64,000 bases of DNA from positions 186,001 to 250,000 of the forward strand of contig JAUIMB010000004.1 in the NCBI GenBank assembly GCA_030432635.1. Direction: 5' to 3'. Below the pieces are notes generated by a model. The model searched no databases and was not told where the DNA came from. It saw only the letters and a list, made by a program, of their open reading frames with translations. Each line of letters opens with the position of its first letter. Position 1 is the first letter of the stretch. Made by a program: the position numbers and the translations under genes. This DNA comes from Bacteroidia bacterium (lineage in GTDB: Bacteria; Bacteroidota; Bacteroidia; Flavobacteriales; Flavobacteriaceae). Positions 9,127 to 17,637 of this stretch are shown in pieces.

Positions 9127-9702
9127 TTGGAACCTTCAGAGAAAATTGACAACTTAACAGACGAAGCGTTAGTGAGCGCTATTGTCAAAACGAACGACAC
9201 GCTGTTGTTTGCAGTGCTGTACGACCGTTTTGCGAGTATGGTGTACAACAAATGTTACGGTTTTGCGAAAGATGGAGATGAAGCTAAAGACCTAACACAG
9301 GATGTGTTTTTGAAACTATTCGTTAAACTCGGTAGTTTTAAAGGAAAGTCGAAGTTTTCAACGTGGTTATACGCCTTTACTTATAACCATTGTGTCAATT
9401 ATGTCACGAGAAATACGGCTAAGAAATTTGAAAAGAAATCGGTAGATTATACCGACATTGAAAATCTTGCTGAAGATTATGATGAATCTTCAGATTTTAG
9501 TGACATGAGAGTTGACAAGTTAAAGAAAGCTTTGGAACTTGTGTCACCAGATGAAAAAATGATCCTATTGCTGAAATATCAAGATAACCTTTCAATTAAA
9601 GAAATTGAAAGTGTCTTAGGAATAGGGGAAAGTGCAGTTAAAATGAGAATCAAACGCGCCAAGGATAAATTATTAACCGTTTATGATAACGAATTTAGCT
9701 AA
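9127..9702 (+). CDS. ECF sigma-70 family RNA polymerase sigma factor
   Basis: A 191-residue ECF sigma factor. Region 2 is seen in YDRFASMVYNKCYGFAK and DLTQDVFLKLF, with FSTWLYAFTYNHCVNY as region 2.4. Region 4 is LVSPDEKMILLLKYQDNLS and IKEIESVLGIGESAVKMRIK, with the helix-turn-helix at the end. The reading frame has a stop at 9097 and no ATG before residue 38, so the start is a TTG at 9127 (or an unusual codon). No anti-sigma gene with a membrane anchor follows; instead a 61-residue protein begins at the last base of the stop codon. Confidence 0.92.
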   Translation: MEPSEKIDNLTDEALVSAIVKTNDTLLFAVLYDRFASMVYNKCYGFAKDGDEAKDLTQDVFLKLFVKLGSFKGKSKFSTWLYAFTYNHCVNYVTRNTAKKFEKKSVDYTDIENLAEDYDESSDFSDMRVDKLKKALELVSPDEKMILLLKYQDNLSIKEIESVLGIGESAVKMRIKRAKDKLLTVYDNEFS

Positions 9703-9887
9703 TGGAAAATCCGTTTAAAGATATAGACAAGCCATTACAGGCAGTTCCAGAGGAACTAAAATCAAAGGTCATGAACGATATTGCAATTGCTAAATTGCTC
9801 ATGGAATTGGCCGAACTGTTCTCCTATAACCTTGGAGATGTTATTGAGACGGTTATGTCTAAGCGCGAAAAAAAGAAAACAAAATAG
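9702..9887 (+). CDS. Small hypothetical protein translationally coupled to the ECF sigma factor
   Basis: 61 residues, no membrane segment and no Cys or His cluster. A short amphipathic helical core (VMNDIAIAKLLMELAELFSY) is followed by a very basic tail ending KREKKKTK. The ATG overlaps the sigma stop codon by one base (TAATG), which indicates translational coupling at a set ratio. It is not a classical anti-sigma factor by composition. A regulatory partner of the sigma factor is inferred from position only. Confidence 0.7.
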   Translation: MENPFKDIDKPLQAVPEELKSKVMNDIAIAKLLMELAELFSYNLGDVIETVMSKREKKKTK

Positions 9888-9910
9888 CTATTAAATAATA
9901 ATCACTTATT

Positions 9911-10738
9911 ATGGACAAAATATCAGAATATCAGAACATTGTAGCAGGCTCGTTAACGACCATGTGGAATGAAATCGTGAAGGTGTTCCCAAGTATCGTT
10001 GGCGCACTAGTTGTATTGATTTTAGGTTGGTTGTTTACTAAAATCATTATACGATTGGTTAAAAAGGGTTTAAAACTGGCGAAGGCAGACACCTTAGACG
10101 ATAAGCTCAATCAAATTGAAATTGTAGAGGGAAAACAACTGAAATTTGATACCATTAAGATTGTATCCACCTTTGTGAAATGGGTCATATACATTATGCT
10201 GTTGATCGTTGTTTCAGATATTTTGAACTTAAGTATTATATCAGAACAAATCAGTAAATTTCTAGGGGTGTTGCCTCAGCTCTTTGTGGCTCTGGTAATC
10301 TTTACCTTAGGATTGCTATTTGCTAATTTTATTAAAAAGGCATTGCAGTCTTTCTTTGAATCTATGGACCTTTCTGGTGCTAAGATAATCAGTCAAATTG
10401 TATTTTTTTTATTGCTCATCTTTATTTCGATTACTGCTTTAAACCAAGCTGGCGTTAATACAGATATCATCACGCAAAACCTTACCTTGATTTTGGGAGG
10501 TTTTCTATTGGCTTTCAGTATTGCATTCGGTTTGGGAGCAAGAGTTGTGATTGCCGATTTACTGCGTACTTTTTATACACGAAAAACGTATGAGATCGGA
10601 CAAAAAATTGAATTTCAGGACAAGATTTACGAAGTCGAAAAAATCAGTAATATTTCAGTAGTCATCAAAAATGCCGACGGAAAGATTGTGGTCCCAATTA
10701 AAGACATAGTGGAAAGTCAAATTAAGGTTTTAGACTAG
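9911..10738 (+). CDS. Small-conductance mechanosensitive channel-like protein (MscS/conserved TM helix family)
   Basis: A 275-residue membrane protein. Four or more hydrophobic segments are seen (about 22-44, 85-108, 125-148, 160-182, 190-212). The region IITQNLTLILGGFLLAFSIAFGLGARVVIADLL resembles the MscS pore helix, split here for length, and is followed by a short beta domain (KIEFQDKIYEVEKISN, then IVVPIKDIVES) that matches the start of the MscS middle domain. The large C-terminal vestibule of true MscS is missing, as in the conserved-TM-helix group. It follows the sigma factor and its small partner by 23 bases and may be under the same envelope-stress promoter. Confidence 0.8.
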   Translation: MDKISEYQNIVAGSLTTMWNEIVKVFPSIVGALVVLILGWLFTKIIIRLVKKGLKLAKADTLDDKLNQIEIVEGKQLKFDTIKIVSTFVKWVIYIMLLIVVSDILNLSIISEQISKFLGVLPQLFVALVIFTLGLLFANFIKKALQSFFESMDLSGAKIISQIVFFLLLIFISITALNQAGVNTDIITQNLTLILGGFLLAFSIAFGLGARVVIADLLRTFYTRKTYEIGQKIEFQDKIYEVEKISNISVVIKNADGKIVVPIKDIVESQIKVLD

Positions 10739-10803
10739 ATATCTAGGGTTATAGATTAGATTATGTCAATTTTCAACTAGTCTACTTAAGACTTTCTAAC
10801 TGG

Positions 10804-10835
10804 TCCCTTTTCATTAATTTGAAAAGGGATTTTTT
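10804..10835 (+). terminator. Rho-independent terminator after the MscS-like gene
   Basis: TCCCTTTTCA (10804-10813) pairs with TGAAAAGGGA (10820-10829) around TTAATT, followed by six Ts on the plus strand. The minus strand lacks a T run, so it serves mainly the rightward operon. Confidence 0.85.
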
Positions 10836-10841
10836 GAGTGC

Positions 10842-12209
10842 CTATTTCCGTTTGTTACGTCTGTTGTAATTCTTGTCGCCTCTGGTTTTTGGTTTTTTGT
10901 ATTTGGCAGCCATCTTAAATTTATAGGAACCACCAAGGTTTTCTTTTTTGTTCTTTTCTTTTTTCTCGTGGAATGCTGGACCTGGAGCATCCTCGTCCTG
11001 TCTGCGTTTGGTCGGATTGTTCCGCTCCTTGATTTGCGGACGCTCTTCTTCAATCAATTCCTTTGATCGTTCAACTTCCGAAGGGAAATCCAAAAGCCTT
11101 ATGGTCTTGTCCATATAAGTCTCTATATTGGATAACGCCTCTTGTTCGTTTTCAGTGGAAAAGGTTAAGGCGTGGCCTTGTTGCTCTGCACGACCTGTTC
11201 GGCCAATCCTATGCATGTAGTTTTCTGGATAGTTTGGCGTATCGAAATTAATGACATGACTAATATTCTCAATGTCCAAACCACGAGCCATAACATCGGT
11301 AGCTATTAAGATACGATGTTCGCCATGTCGAAACTGGTCAATACTTCTCAATCTGTAGTTTTGGGTTTTATTGGAATGGATCACACAGGATGCTCCAGGA
11401 AAACGTTCTTCCAATTGGTCAAACAAGCGATCAGCCAGTTTCTTGAATGCCACAAACACCAATACTTTATTATATATTTCAGCATCGTGAAGCAAATGCT
11501 CTAGCAAATTTACTTTGGTATAAAAATTAGGGACATCGTAACGTTGTTGTTCGATATTGTGGAGTGGTGTTCCTGAGACGGCAATGGTAATTCGTTCTGG
11601 ATTGATGAAAAAATCCGTGATAAGCTCGTCAACATCTTCGGTCATGGTAGCAGAAAACATAATGTTTTGTCGACGCTCTGGAAGGATATCGAAAATGTTC
11701 AGTAATTGATGTCTAAAGCCCAAATCGAGCATCACATCAACTTCATCGATTACCAATTTTTGAATGGATTTGAGCTGCAAAACATGACTCATAGCCAAAT
11801 CGAACAAACGTCCTGGAGTAGCAACGATAATGTCCTGGCCTTGGGCTACGGCTTGTTTTTGTGTGTTGATGTTCGTTCCACCATAAACACCCAAAACCCT
11901 TACATTGATGTATGCTGCTAGTTTTTCTATTTCGTCAACCACCTGTACAACCAACTCTCGAGTGGGAACCAAAATCAATACTCTCGGATTGTCTTGTCGC
12001 GAATATTTGAGGTGCCGCAAAATAGGTAACATGTAGGCAAAGGTTTTTCCAGTACCAGTTTGCGCGATACCAACCACATCCTTTCCTGAGGCAACAATGT
12101 TGAAAGCTTGCGCTTGAATTGGAGTTGGGAATTCAAAACCTAAATCATCCAAAGCGTTGTATAAGGGTGTATTTAAGTTTAAATCGGTAAAACGAATCTG
12201 GTCTTTCAT
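10842..12209 (-). CDS. DEAD-box ATP-dependent RNA helicase (motif II reads DEVD)
   Basis: A 455-residue RNA helicase. Motifs in order: Q motif FPTPIQAQA (27-35), motif I AQTGTGKT (49-56), Ia PTRELVVQ (82-89), Ib TPGRL, motif II DEVD (155-158), motif III SAT, then domain 2 with ATDVMARGLDI and the arginine fingers in HRIGRTGRAEQQG. A disordered, very basic tail of about 80 residues (many K, R, N) follows, as in RhlE-type helicases that bind rRNA or structured RNA. Motif II has Val instead of Ala, which is tolerated in some family members. ATG 12209 is fixed by the promoter, whose -7 box ends four bases upstream. Confidence 0.95.
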   Translation of the reverse strand: MKDQIRFTDLNLNTPLYNALDDLGFEFPTPIQAQAFNIVASGKDVVGIAQTGTGKTFAYMLPILRHLKYSRQDNPRVLILVPTRELVVQVVDEIEKLAAYINVRVLGVYGGTNINTQKQAVAQGQDIIVATPGRLFDLAMSHVLQLKSIQKLVIDEVDVMLDLGFRHQLLNIFDILPERRQNIMFSATMTEDVDELITDFFINPERITIAVSGTPLHNIEQQRYDVPNFYTKVNLLEHLLHDAEIYNKVLVFVAFKKLADRLFDQLEERFPGASCVIHSNKTQNYRLRSIDQFRHGEHRILIATDVMARGLDIENISHVINFDTPNYPENYMHRIGRTGRAEQQGHALTFSTENEQEALSNIETYMDKTIRLLDFPSEVERSKELIEEERPQIKERNNPTKRRQDEDAPGPAFHEKKEKNKKENLGGSYKFKMAAKYKKPKTRGDKNYNRRNKRK

Positions 12210-12213
12210 ATTG

Positions 12214-12245
12214 CAAAGGTACTAACCTTAAATCGGTTCATGCAA
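12214..12245 (-). promoter_or_regulatory. Full promoter of the helicase gene, leaderless geometry
   Basis: On the minus strand, TTG (12245-12243), 21 bases, then TACCTTTG (12221-12214), then CAAT and the ATG at 12209. Both promoter elements match the Bacteroidota consensus. With only four bases between the -7 box and the ATG, the transcript would start at or beside the start codon. Confidence 0.7.
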
Positions 12246-12255
12246 CACACATTAA

Positions 12256-15200
12256 TTAATCCTCTTTTTCTTGATTCAGAATTGATGCTGCTTGTGCCTT
12301 CCAATCTTCTGATAATTTTGACCAATCAAGTAGAATACCATAAGGTTCGCACCTGTCTTTTTCAGCTAAATTATAAGTTGGTCCTACCAGAGCAAAATAG
12401 GATTCGTTGTTGTTATCGTCACTTTCATAATTGATCGACATGGCATAATAATCGTTGTCTTCTTTTTTATACGTTCCTAGAGTCGCAATCTCAAAACCAT
12501 AATCGTCACTATCTTCAAGATAATTGGCAAGTGATAATTTGGCCAAGGCTTCAGGATTTATGTATTCCTTAGGAATGGCGTCAAGTTTACCAACCTTATG
12601 ATATGCCTTTATCATTGCAAATCGCGATGTTGTGCTATCAATTAAGGCTTTTAAAATTTTGGATTCCGTTGGTAAGTCGTGATTGACCCTTGCTATTGCT
12701 GCATGCCTTTTGAACCAATCATTGTCCTTTCTATGGATTAGGGTTTTGGTAAAGGTATCAATGTTTTCAGGTTTGGCAGCTGTGTCCTGCATCAGTTTTA
12801 AATATCTGTAAATTCTAGAATTATAGGTGTAGCTGTAATTTGTGGTGTCTTCAACATCAGTTATGTATAATTTAAGATCGTCATTAGCATGTTTTAAAAG
12901 TGTATTTATTCGGTTCTTGACGATGCCAGTGCTATCAGGATTGTATTCTAAAATATCAGTTGCTAGACCCAAAACAGACGCTCGTAACCCATCGTTATCT
13001 ATCAATTTTACAAGATCATCAAAATGTGCTAGGGTCATTGGAACAGAATCACGAAAAGTATTAAACATTTGCCATTGATAATTCTCAACATGTTCAGGAG
13101 TTTTATTGAAAAGTAGGGTTTTATATGTTGAAAGTGCGCTGTCGTCCTTTAATTGTGGAACAATGCTAATAATTTTTGATTTTAGATCGTCATTTGTTTT
13201 GGGATCATCATAAACTTCTGTGAGCACTTTCAGCGTTTTGTCATTCTGTAATTGAACAAATTCATCAAGGATTTTGTGCTTTACTTTGGTGTCGAAGTCG
13301 GTTTTTCCAAAATCTGAACGAATAGCATCATGTAGTTGCCCAAGGTCTTCATCTTCAAATTCGTAATAGTCAAACGCACCTATAGCGCTCTTGCGAATGA
13401 TGGTATCATTGGATTTTAAATCCCTTATGATTTGAGATGTTTTCGATGCATAAATATCAAAGTTTTCCTCAGGAGATGTGTCCTTGAAATAGCCGAGAAT
13501 GGAGTCTGTCATTTTCTTATTGTATACTTCATTTGCAGTGTAGGCTGTCATCATAATCATGCGTTTGCCTTGAATCCAAATTTTGTGGTAAGTCGTGATA
13601 CTGTTTGCTTTGTTCTTGATATATGCTTCCACACCTTCTTTATGACCAATTTTTACCGGATTTTTATCGACAATGGAATCATTCCAGTCGCGCAGCATTT
13701 CTAAATTGAGATCATAGAATTCAGAGAGATCAGTGGTTTTAAAATAATCTTGGAAATCACCATAACTAAAGTGATACACATCGCCAGAATTTGGATTTGT
13801 CGTATAGTATTCAACAGAGTTTTTCAAATATGATGTGTCATAATCAACGGTGTCAATCTCTTTTCTATAATTGTCAAATTGCATGATTTCCATCTGTGTA
13901 TTATCAATTTTCTTGACTTGAAAAGGTGCTGGCTTATAATCCAAAAACTTAAAATCATTAAAGAAGGGATTGTCCACATTTACTTTGTCTTTGTCATTGA
14001 GTTTTTGTTGAAGTAGGAGGTAGGATCGATTCCCTCGAAAATAAATACGAACAAACGTATGGTATTTGTCTTGCAACAAAATTTCATATTCTCGACCTTC
14101 ATAACCGTTAAGTGAAATGGTTTTGGGCTCAGAAACCAAGGTGCCTTTCGAAGTGAAATTTTCAGCCATGGACGAGAACCCATCTTCTGGGTTTTGCAAA
14201 TAATAACCCGTTGGTAAATCGTTGTAACGAAACAGATAATTGTTCTTGTTGTCTAAATCCATAGCGTTGTATATCTTGAGCTTATATGGCTCTCCATCTG
14301 GATCTAAAGGATTGATGACTTCCCTTGAAAGATCTTTTATCTCACCAGGAACATGTACCGAAAAGGCAGCGTCTTCGTAGATCCTTACCTGCCAATCTGT
14401 GTTTTTTCTTTCAATGGGTTTTGGCTCAGAAAATGCCAGCGAATTCAAAAATCGATTGACAGAATTTAAGTTGACATTGTCCTTGTCATACTGAACCGAC
14501 ACATAATAAAATAATTGGTCTTTATAGACCATCTTGGACTTGATGTGTTGACCATCTCCAGCAATAATGTCGTTGAGCATGTATTGGCCATCTCTATTTT
14601 TGCCCTTGTCTTCACTAATCACTTCTCCATCATTGGCTTTTAAGATGTTTGTGAGATATCTTTCAGATAGGTCGTCAAAGGTTAGTTCTGTTGGTGCTTG
14701 CCTTAAGTCAAGGCCCAACATAAGGTATACAGTTGGGTCCAACATTGAACTGTAAGAGTGTATCTGGAACGTTTTGAAATCTTCAGTAAAATTAGGAGCG
14801 CCAGGAACTTCAACAGAGTAACCTGTATCCTTGTCATGAAATGTATGCCAATCCATTTTGGATTGGTCAATTTTATATGTTTTGGCAACTCCTGTGAAAA
14901 CCGCTTCAACAGGAGTAACCTTATAGCCTTTATCTTTCAATAACTGTATCACGCCATCTTGTCCTGGTAAATGCGCAGTTCCTACTGCAGAAAACAACGA
15001 ATGGTTTGTTTTTACAATGCTGTCAATGCTACGACACATCACCTTGTTTCTAGCGATCATTTCTTCATCATTGCCACCATAATCTTCAATAAGAACACGA
15101 TTGATCGCATTGAGATCACCTGTATAGTAGATTTCGGTAAGCTTGTTAAGGGTAGAATCTATTTCTTTTTTGGTGCCTTCGATATGGTCCAAAATATAAT

Positions 15201-15774
15201 TGCGCTGTGCGTCTTCGTTCAGATTCTCAAAATAGTTTAATTGTGATTCCACAGTCTCAAGACCAACAATTTGTTTTCTCATCGTCTTTGCCTGACCACA
15301 TAAATACATATCCACAAAAGTGGACATGTCATCATGTCGTTCCTCTCTTGGATACATCAAACTAAGGATGATATTAGGATCCTTTAATTCAGAATCTTCA
15401 AACGAATACGAATTGATTTCCTCAAATCGCTTCACGAGTTTTTTGTATTCCTGTTCATCGAGTAAGGATTTAAATATGCTTTTGGGATCTTCTGTGACGA
15501 CTTTGTTGTTCATCGCAACCATAAGGGAGTCTGGATTGATTTCCAAAGCAAAAATATCGCAGCTTTCTATAGCTGGCATCACGGCATCACTAAACTGAAA
15601 TGCCCTAACATCATCAACGTGCATTGTTCCGAAAAGATAGGATGGCTTAGCCGATTTCTGTCCTTCGATTTTCCACAATAAACTATAATTGTCTTGGGAT
15701 TGCGATTGGATTAAGAAACTGACAAAAAATAGGCAGTAACAAAGCACTGAGGTTTTGAAGTATAATGAAATCAT
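12256..15774 (-). CDS. TraB/PrgY/GumN-family protein with very large C-terminal extension
   Basis: A 1172-residue secreted or membrane-attached protein with a signal peptide (MISLYFKTSVLCYCLFFVSF). Residues about 30-300 form a TraB domain with the two hallmark GxxH motifs, FGTMHVDD near residue 50 and GTAHLPGQDG near 265. This fold is related to the EreA/Tiki metalloprotease-like superfamily and may be hydrolytic. The next about 500 residues contain three repeated beta-rich modules, each opening with a phrase like YSVEVPGAPNF or FSVHVPGE. The last about 350 residues are helical with HEAT-like units. The TraB domain usually stands alone at about 290 residues, so the fusion is notable. The gene is alone on its strand. 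Confidence 0.8.
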   Translation of the reverse strand: MISLYFKTSVLCYCLFFVSFLIQSQSQDNYSLLWKIEGQKSAKPSYLFGTMHVDDVRAFQFSDAVMPAIESCDIFALEINPDSLMVAMNNKVVTEDPKSIFKSLLDEQEYKKLVKRFEEINSYSFEDSELKDPNIILSLMYPREERHDDMSTFVDMYLCGQAKTMRKQIVGLETVESQLNYFENLNEDAQRNYILDHIEGTKKEIDSTLNKLTEIYYTGDLNAINRVLIEDYGGNDEEMIARNKVMCRSIDSIVKTNHSLFSAVGTAHLPGQDGVIQLLKDKGYKVTPVEAVFTGVAKTYKIDQSKMDWHTFHDKDTGYSVEVPGAPNFTEDFKTFQIHSYSSMLDPTVYLMLGLDLRQAPTELTFDDLSERYLTNILKANDGEVISEDKGKNRDGQYMLNDIIAGDGQHIKSKMVYKDQLFYYVSVQYDKDNVNLNSVNRFLNSLAFSEPKPIERKNTDWQVRIYEDAAFSVHVPGEIKDLSREVINPLDPDGEPYKLKIYNAMDLDNKNNYLFRYNDLPTGYYLQNPEDGFSSMAENFTSKGTLVSEPKTISLNGYEGREYEILLQDKYHTFVRIYFRGNRSYLLLQQKLNDKDKVNVDNPFFNDFKFLDYKPAPFQVKKIDNTQMEIMQFDNYRKEIDTVDYDTSYLKNSVEYYTTNPNSGDVYHFSYGDFQDYFKTTDLSEFYDLNLEMLRDWNDSIVDKNPVKIGHKEGVEAYIKNKANSITTYHKIWIQGKRMIMMTAYTANEVYNKKMTDSILGYFKDTSPEENFDIYASKTSQIIRDLKSNDTIIRKSAIGAFDYYEFEDEDLGQLHDAIRSDFGKTDFDTKVKHKILDEFVQLQNDKTLKVLTEVYDDPKTNDDLKSKIISIVPQLKDDSALSTYKTLLFNKTPEHVENYQWQMFNTFRDSVPMTLAHFDDLVKLIDNDGLRASVLGLATDILEYNPDSTGIVKNRINTLLKHANDDLKLYITDVEDTTNYSYTYNSRIYRYLKLMQDTAAKPENIDTFTKTLIHRKDNDWFKRHAAIARVNHDLPTESKILKALIDSTTSRFAMIKAYHKVGKLDAIPKEYINPEALAKLSLANYLEDSDDYGFEIATLGTYKKEDNDYYAMSINYESDDNNNESYFALVGPTYNLAEKDRCEPYGILLDWSKLSEDWKAQAASILNQEKED

Positions 15775-15860
15775 GAAGTTGGTCCTAAGATTACAATTAA
15801 AATATGATGTTAGTTATGAGTTTCTTAATATTTTTGAAAACATAAACCTGTACTTCAACT

Positions 15861-17162
15861 TTGAGAATAACAGTACGAACATCAATAGATAATAGTAAGC
15901 AATATAAACAAAAATTGTTGACATGGAGCCAACGATTCGATGAAGTGCTTTGGTTAGACAGTAATGGGTATGACAACCGATTTGCAACTTATGATGCCGT
16001 TCTCGCAGTCGAGGCATTCACAAGCTTTCAAACTGATTGTTTTGATGCATTTCATCAGCTAAAGGAATACCAATCGGTAACCAAGGATTGGATTTTCGGT
16101 TACTTGTCCTACGACCTGAAAAATGATATTGAGGATTTAACTTCCCAAAATTTTGATGGACTCAATTTTCCTGACTTGTTTTTCTTTCAACCCAAAAAGA
16201 TATTTCTCCTAAAAGGAAATGTGCTGGAAACGCATTATCTGGAGCTGGTGTCTGATGAGTTGGAAAACGATTTGAAAGCCATCGAAACCATAGATGACAA
16301 TCATATCCATAAAACTAAAAGCGTCTCGAACGCGATTAAGATTAGTTTGCGTATTCATAAGGACGAATACTTTGACAAAGTAAAAACCATGTTGGCACAC
16401 ATTCATAGAGGAGATATTTATGAAGCCAATTTTTGTCAGGAGTTTTATGCTGAAGATACCGTTATAGATCCATTGGAAACGTATACGAAGCTCAATGCGA
16501 TTTCAAAGCCACCATTTGCATCCTATTTGAAGCTATATGATAAGTTTTTATTGTCTGCTTCTCCTGAACGCTACATAAAAAAAGCTGGTTTGCAAATTAC
16601 ATCCCAACCGATAAAGGGAACGGCTAAGCGTTCAATAAATAAAGCAGAGGATCATCAATTAAAAACTAATCTTTCAAGGGATGTCAAGGAACGTAGTGAG
16701 AATATCATGATTGTGGATTTAGTACGAAATGACCTTTCAAGGACTGCTGTGAAAGGTAGTGTAAATGTAGAGGAGCTATGCAAGGTATATACCTTTGACC
16801 AAGTGCACCAAATGATTTCTACCGTTACTTCAAAAGTAGATGTCGAAACTCATCCTGTTGATATCATCAGGACAACATTTCCTATGGGAAGCATGACAGG
16901 TGCACCAAAGATTTCAGCCATGCAAATTATTGAAACACTGGAAGCTACTAAACGCGGACTCTATTCTGGAACTGTGGGTTACTTTACTCCAGACAATGAT
17001 TTTGATTTTAATGTTGTCATTCGAAGTATTTTATACAATCAGTCAAATCGATATGTGTCTTATTCGGTTGGAGGTGCCATAACTGCTAAAAGCGATCCGA
17101 TGAAAGAATACGAAGAATGCTTGATAAAGGCCAAGGCAATGCGAGAGGTGTTGGAAGGTTAA
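15861..17162 (+). CDS. pabB: Aminodeoxychorismate synthase component I
   Basis: This 433-residue chorismate-utilising enzyme converts chorismate and ammonia to 4-amino-4-deoxychorismate for folate synthesis. The C-terminal chorismate-binding domain shows ITSQPIKGTAKRS, where Lys in PIKGT is the PabB-type residue (TrpE has Ala), ENIMIVDLVRNDLSR, FPMGSMTGAPK and YSVGGAITAKSDP. An N-terminal regulatory-like domain of about 150 residues is divergent. A stop at 15843 and the lack of any ATG or GTG upstream make TTG 15861 the start. folE lies 41 kb away in the same window. No pabA or pabC is adjacent. Confidence 0.93.
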   Translation: MRITVRTSIDNSKQYKQKLLTWSQRFDEVLWLDSNGYDNRFATYDAVLAVEAFTSFQTDCFDAFHQLKEYQSVTKDWIFGYLSYDLKNDIEDLTSQNFDGLNFPDLFFFQPKKIFLLKGNVLETHYLELVSDELENDLKAIETIDDNHIHKTKSVSNAIKISLRIHKDEYFDKVKTMLAHIHRGDIYEANFCQEFYAEDTVIDPLETYTKLNAISKPPFASYLKLYDKFLLSASPERYIKKAGLQITSQPIKGTAKRSINKAEDHQLKTNLSRDVKERSENIMIVDLVRNDLSRTAVKGSVNVEELCKVYTFDQVHQMISTVTSKVDVETHPVDIIRTTFPMGSMTGAPKISAMQIIETLEATKRGLYSGTVGYFTPDNDFDFNVVIRSILYNQSNRYVSYSVGGAITAKSDPMKEYEECLIKAKAMREVLEG

Positions 17163-17180
17163 TCGAGAAGTAAGAAAATA

Positions 17181-17195
17181 AGGCATAAGAGATAA
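17181..17195 (+). repeat. Left imperfect inverted repeat flanking the four-helix-bundle gene
   Basis: AGGCATAAGAGATAA matches the reverse complement of 17603-17617 (AGGGATAAGGGATAA) at 13 of 15 positions. The purine-rich similarity extends loosely outward. It lies between pabB and the promoter of the inserted gene. Confidence 0.55.
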
Positions 17196-17203
17196 AGAAG
17201 TAT

Positions 17204-17232
17204 TTGCTAGTAAGACAAAAGCGTTACATTTG
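17204..17232 (+). promoter_or_regulatory. Full promoter of the four-helix-bundle gene, leaderless geometry
   Basis: TTG (17204-17206), 18 bases, then TACATTTG (17225-17232). The ATG begins three bases later at 17236. Both elements and the spacing match the Bacteroidota consensus. Confidence 0.7.
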
Positions 17233-17235
17233 ATT

Positions 17236-17589
17236 ATGAAAAGTTATAGGGATTTAATCGTCTGGCAAAAATCTGTTGATATGGTGACAATGATATATTC
17301 TATCTTGAGGTCTTTTCCAGAAGATGAAAAGTTTGGTCTTACATCCCAAATAAAGAGGAGTTCGGTTTCAATATCCTCAAATATAGCCGAAGGCTATGGA
17401 AGGCGTTCTACGAAAGAATATGCTAGATTTTTGCATATAGCCAGAGGATCGCATTTTGAAATGCAAACGCAATTGCAAATTGCTATAAATTTAAGACTTG
17501 TTAGAGAAGAGGATTTGAAAAACATACTGAGTTTATCAATTGAAATTGAAAAAATGCTTAATGTACTGATAAAAAAACTTGTTAAATAA
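17236..17589 (+). CDS. Four helix bundle protein (S23/IVP family)
   Basis: A 117-residue soluble protein. It carries the family signature: YRDLIVWQKSVDMV at the N-terminus, GLTSQIKRSSVSISSNIAEG in the middle and FLHIARGSHFEMQTQL in helix three. Relatives were first seen as open frames inside intervening sequences of 23S rRNA genes, but in Bacteroidota most are free-standing. The biochemical role is unknown. Here the gene has its own promoter and lies between two conserved housekeeping genes (pabB, tilS), bounded by imperfect inverted repeats, which suggests a self-contained inserted cassette. Confidence 0.93.
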   Translation: MKSYRDLIVWQKSVDMVTMIYSILRSFPEDEKFGLTSQIKRSSVSISSNIAEGYGRRSTKEYARFLHIARGSHFEMQTQLQIAINLRLVREEDLKNILSLSIEIEKMLNVLIKKLVK

Positions 17590-17602
17590 TGCGACGATCT
17601 AC

Positions 17603-17617
17603 TTATCCCTTATCCCT
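17603..17617 (-). repeat. Right imperfect inverted repeat flanking the four-helix-bundle gene
   Basis: TTATCCCTTATCCCT is the inverted partner of 17181-17195 (13/15). The pyrimidine-rich tract continues to the tilS start codon. Confidence 0.55.
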
Positions 17618-17637
17618 TTTCCCTTAATTCTTAATTC

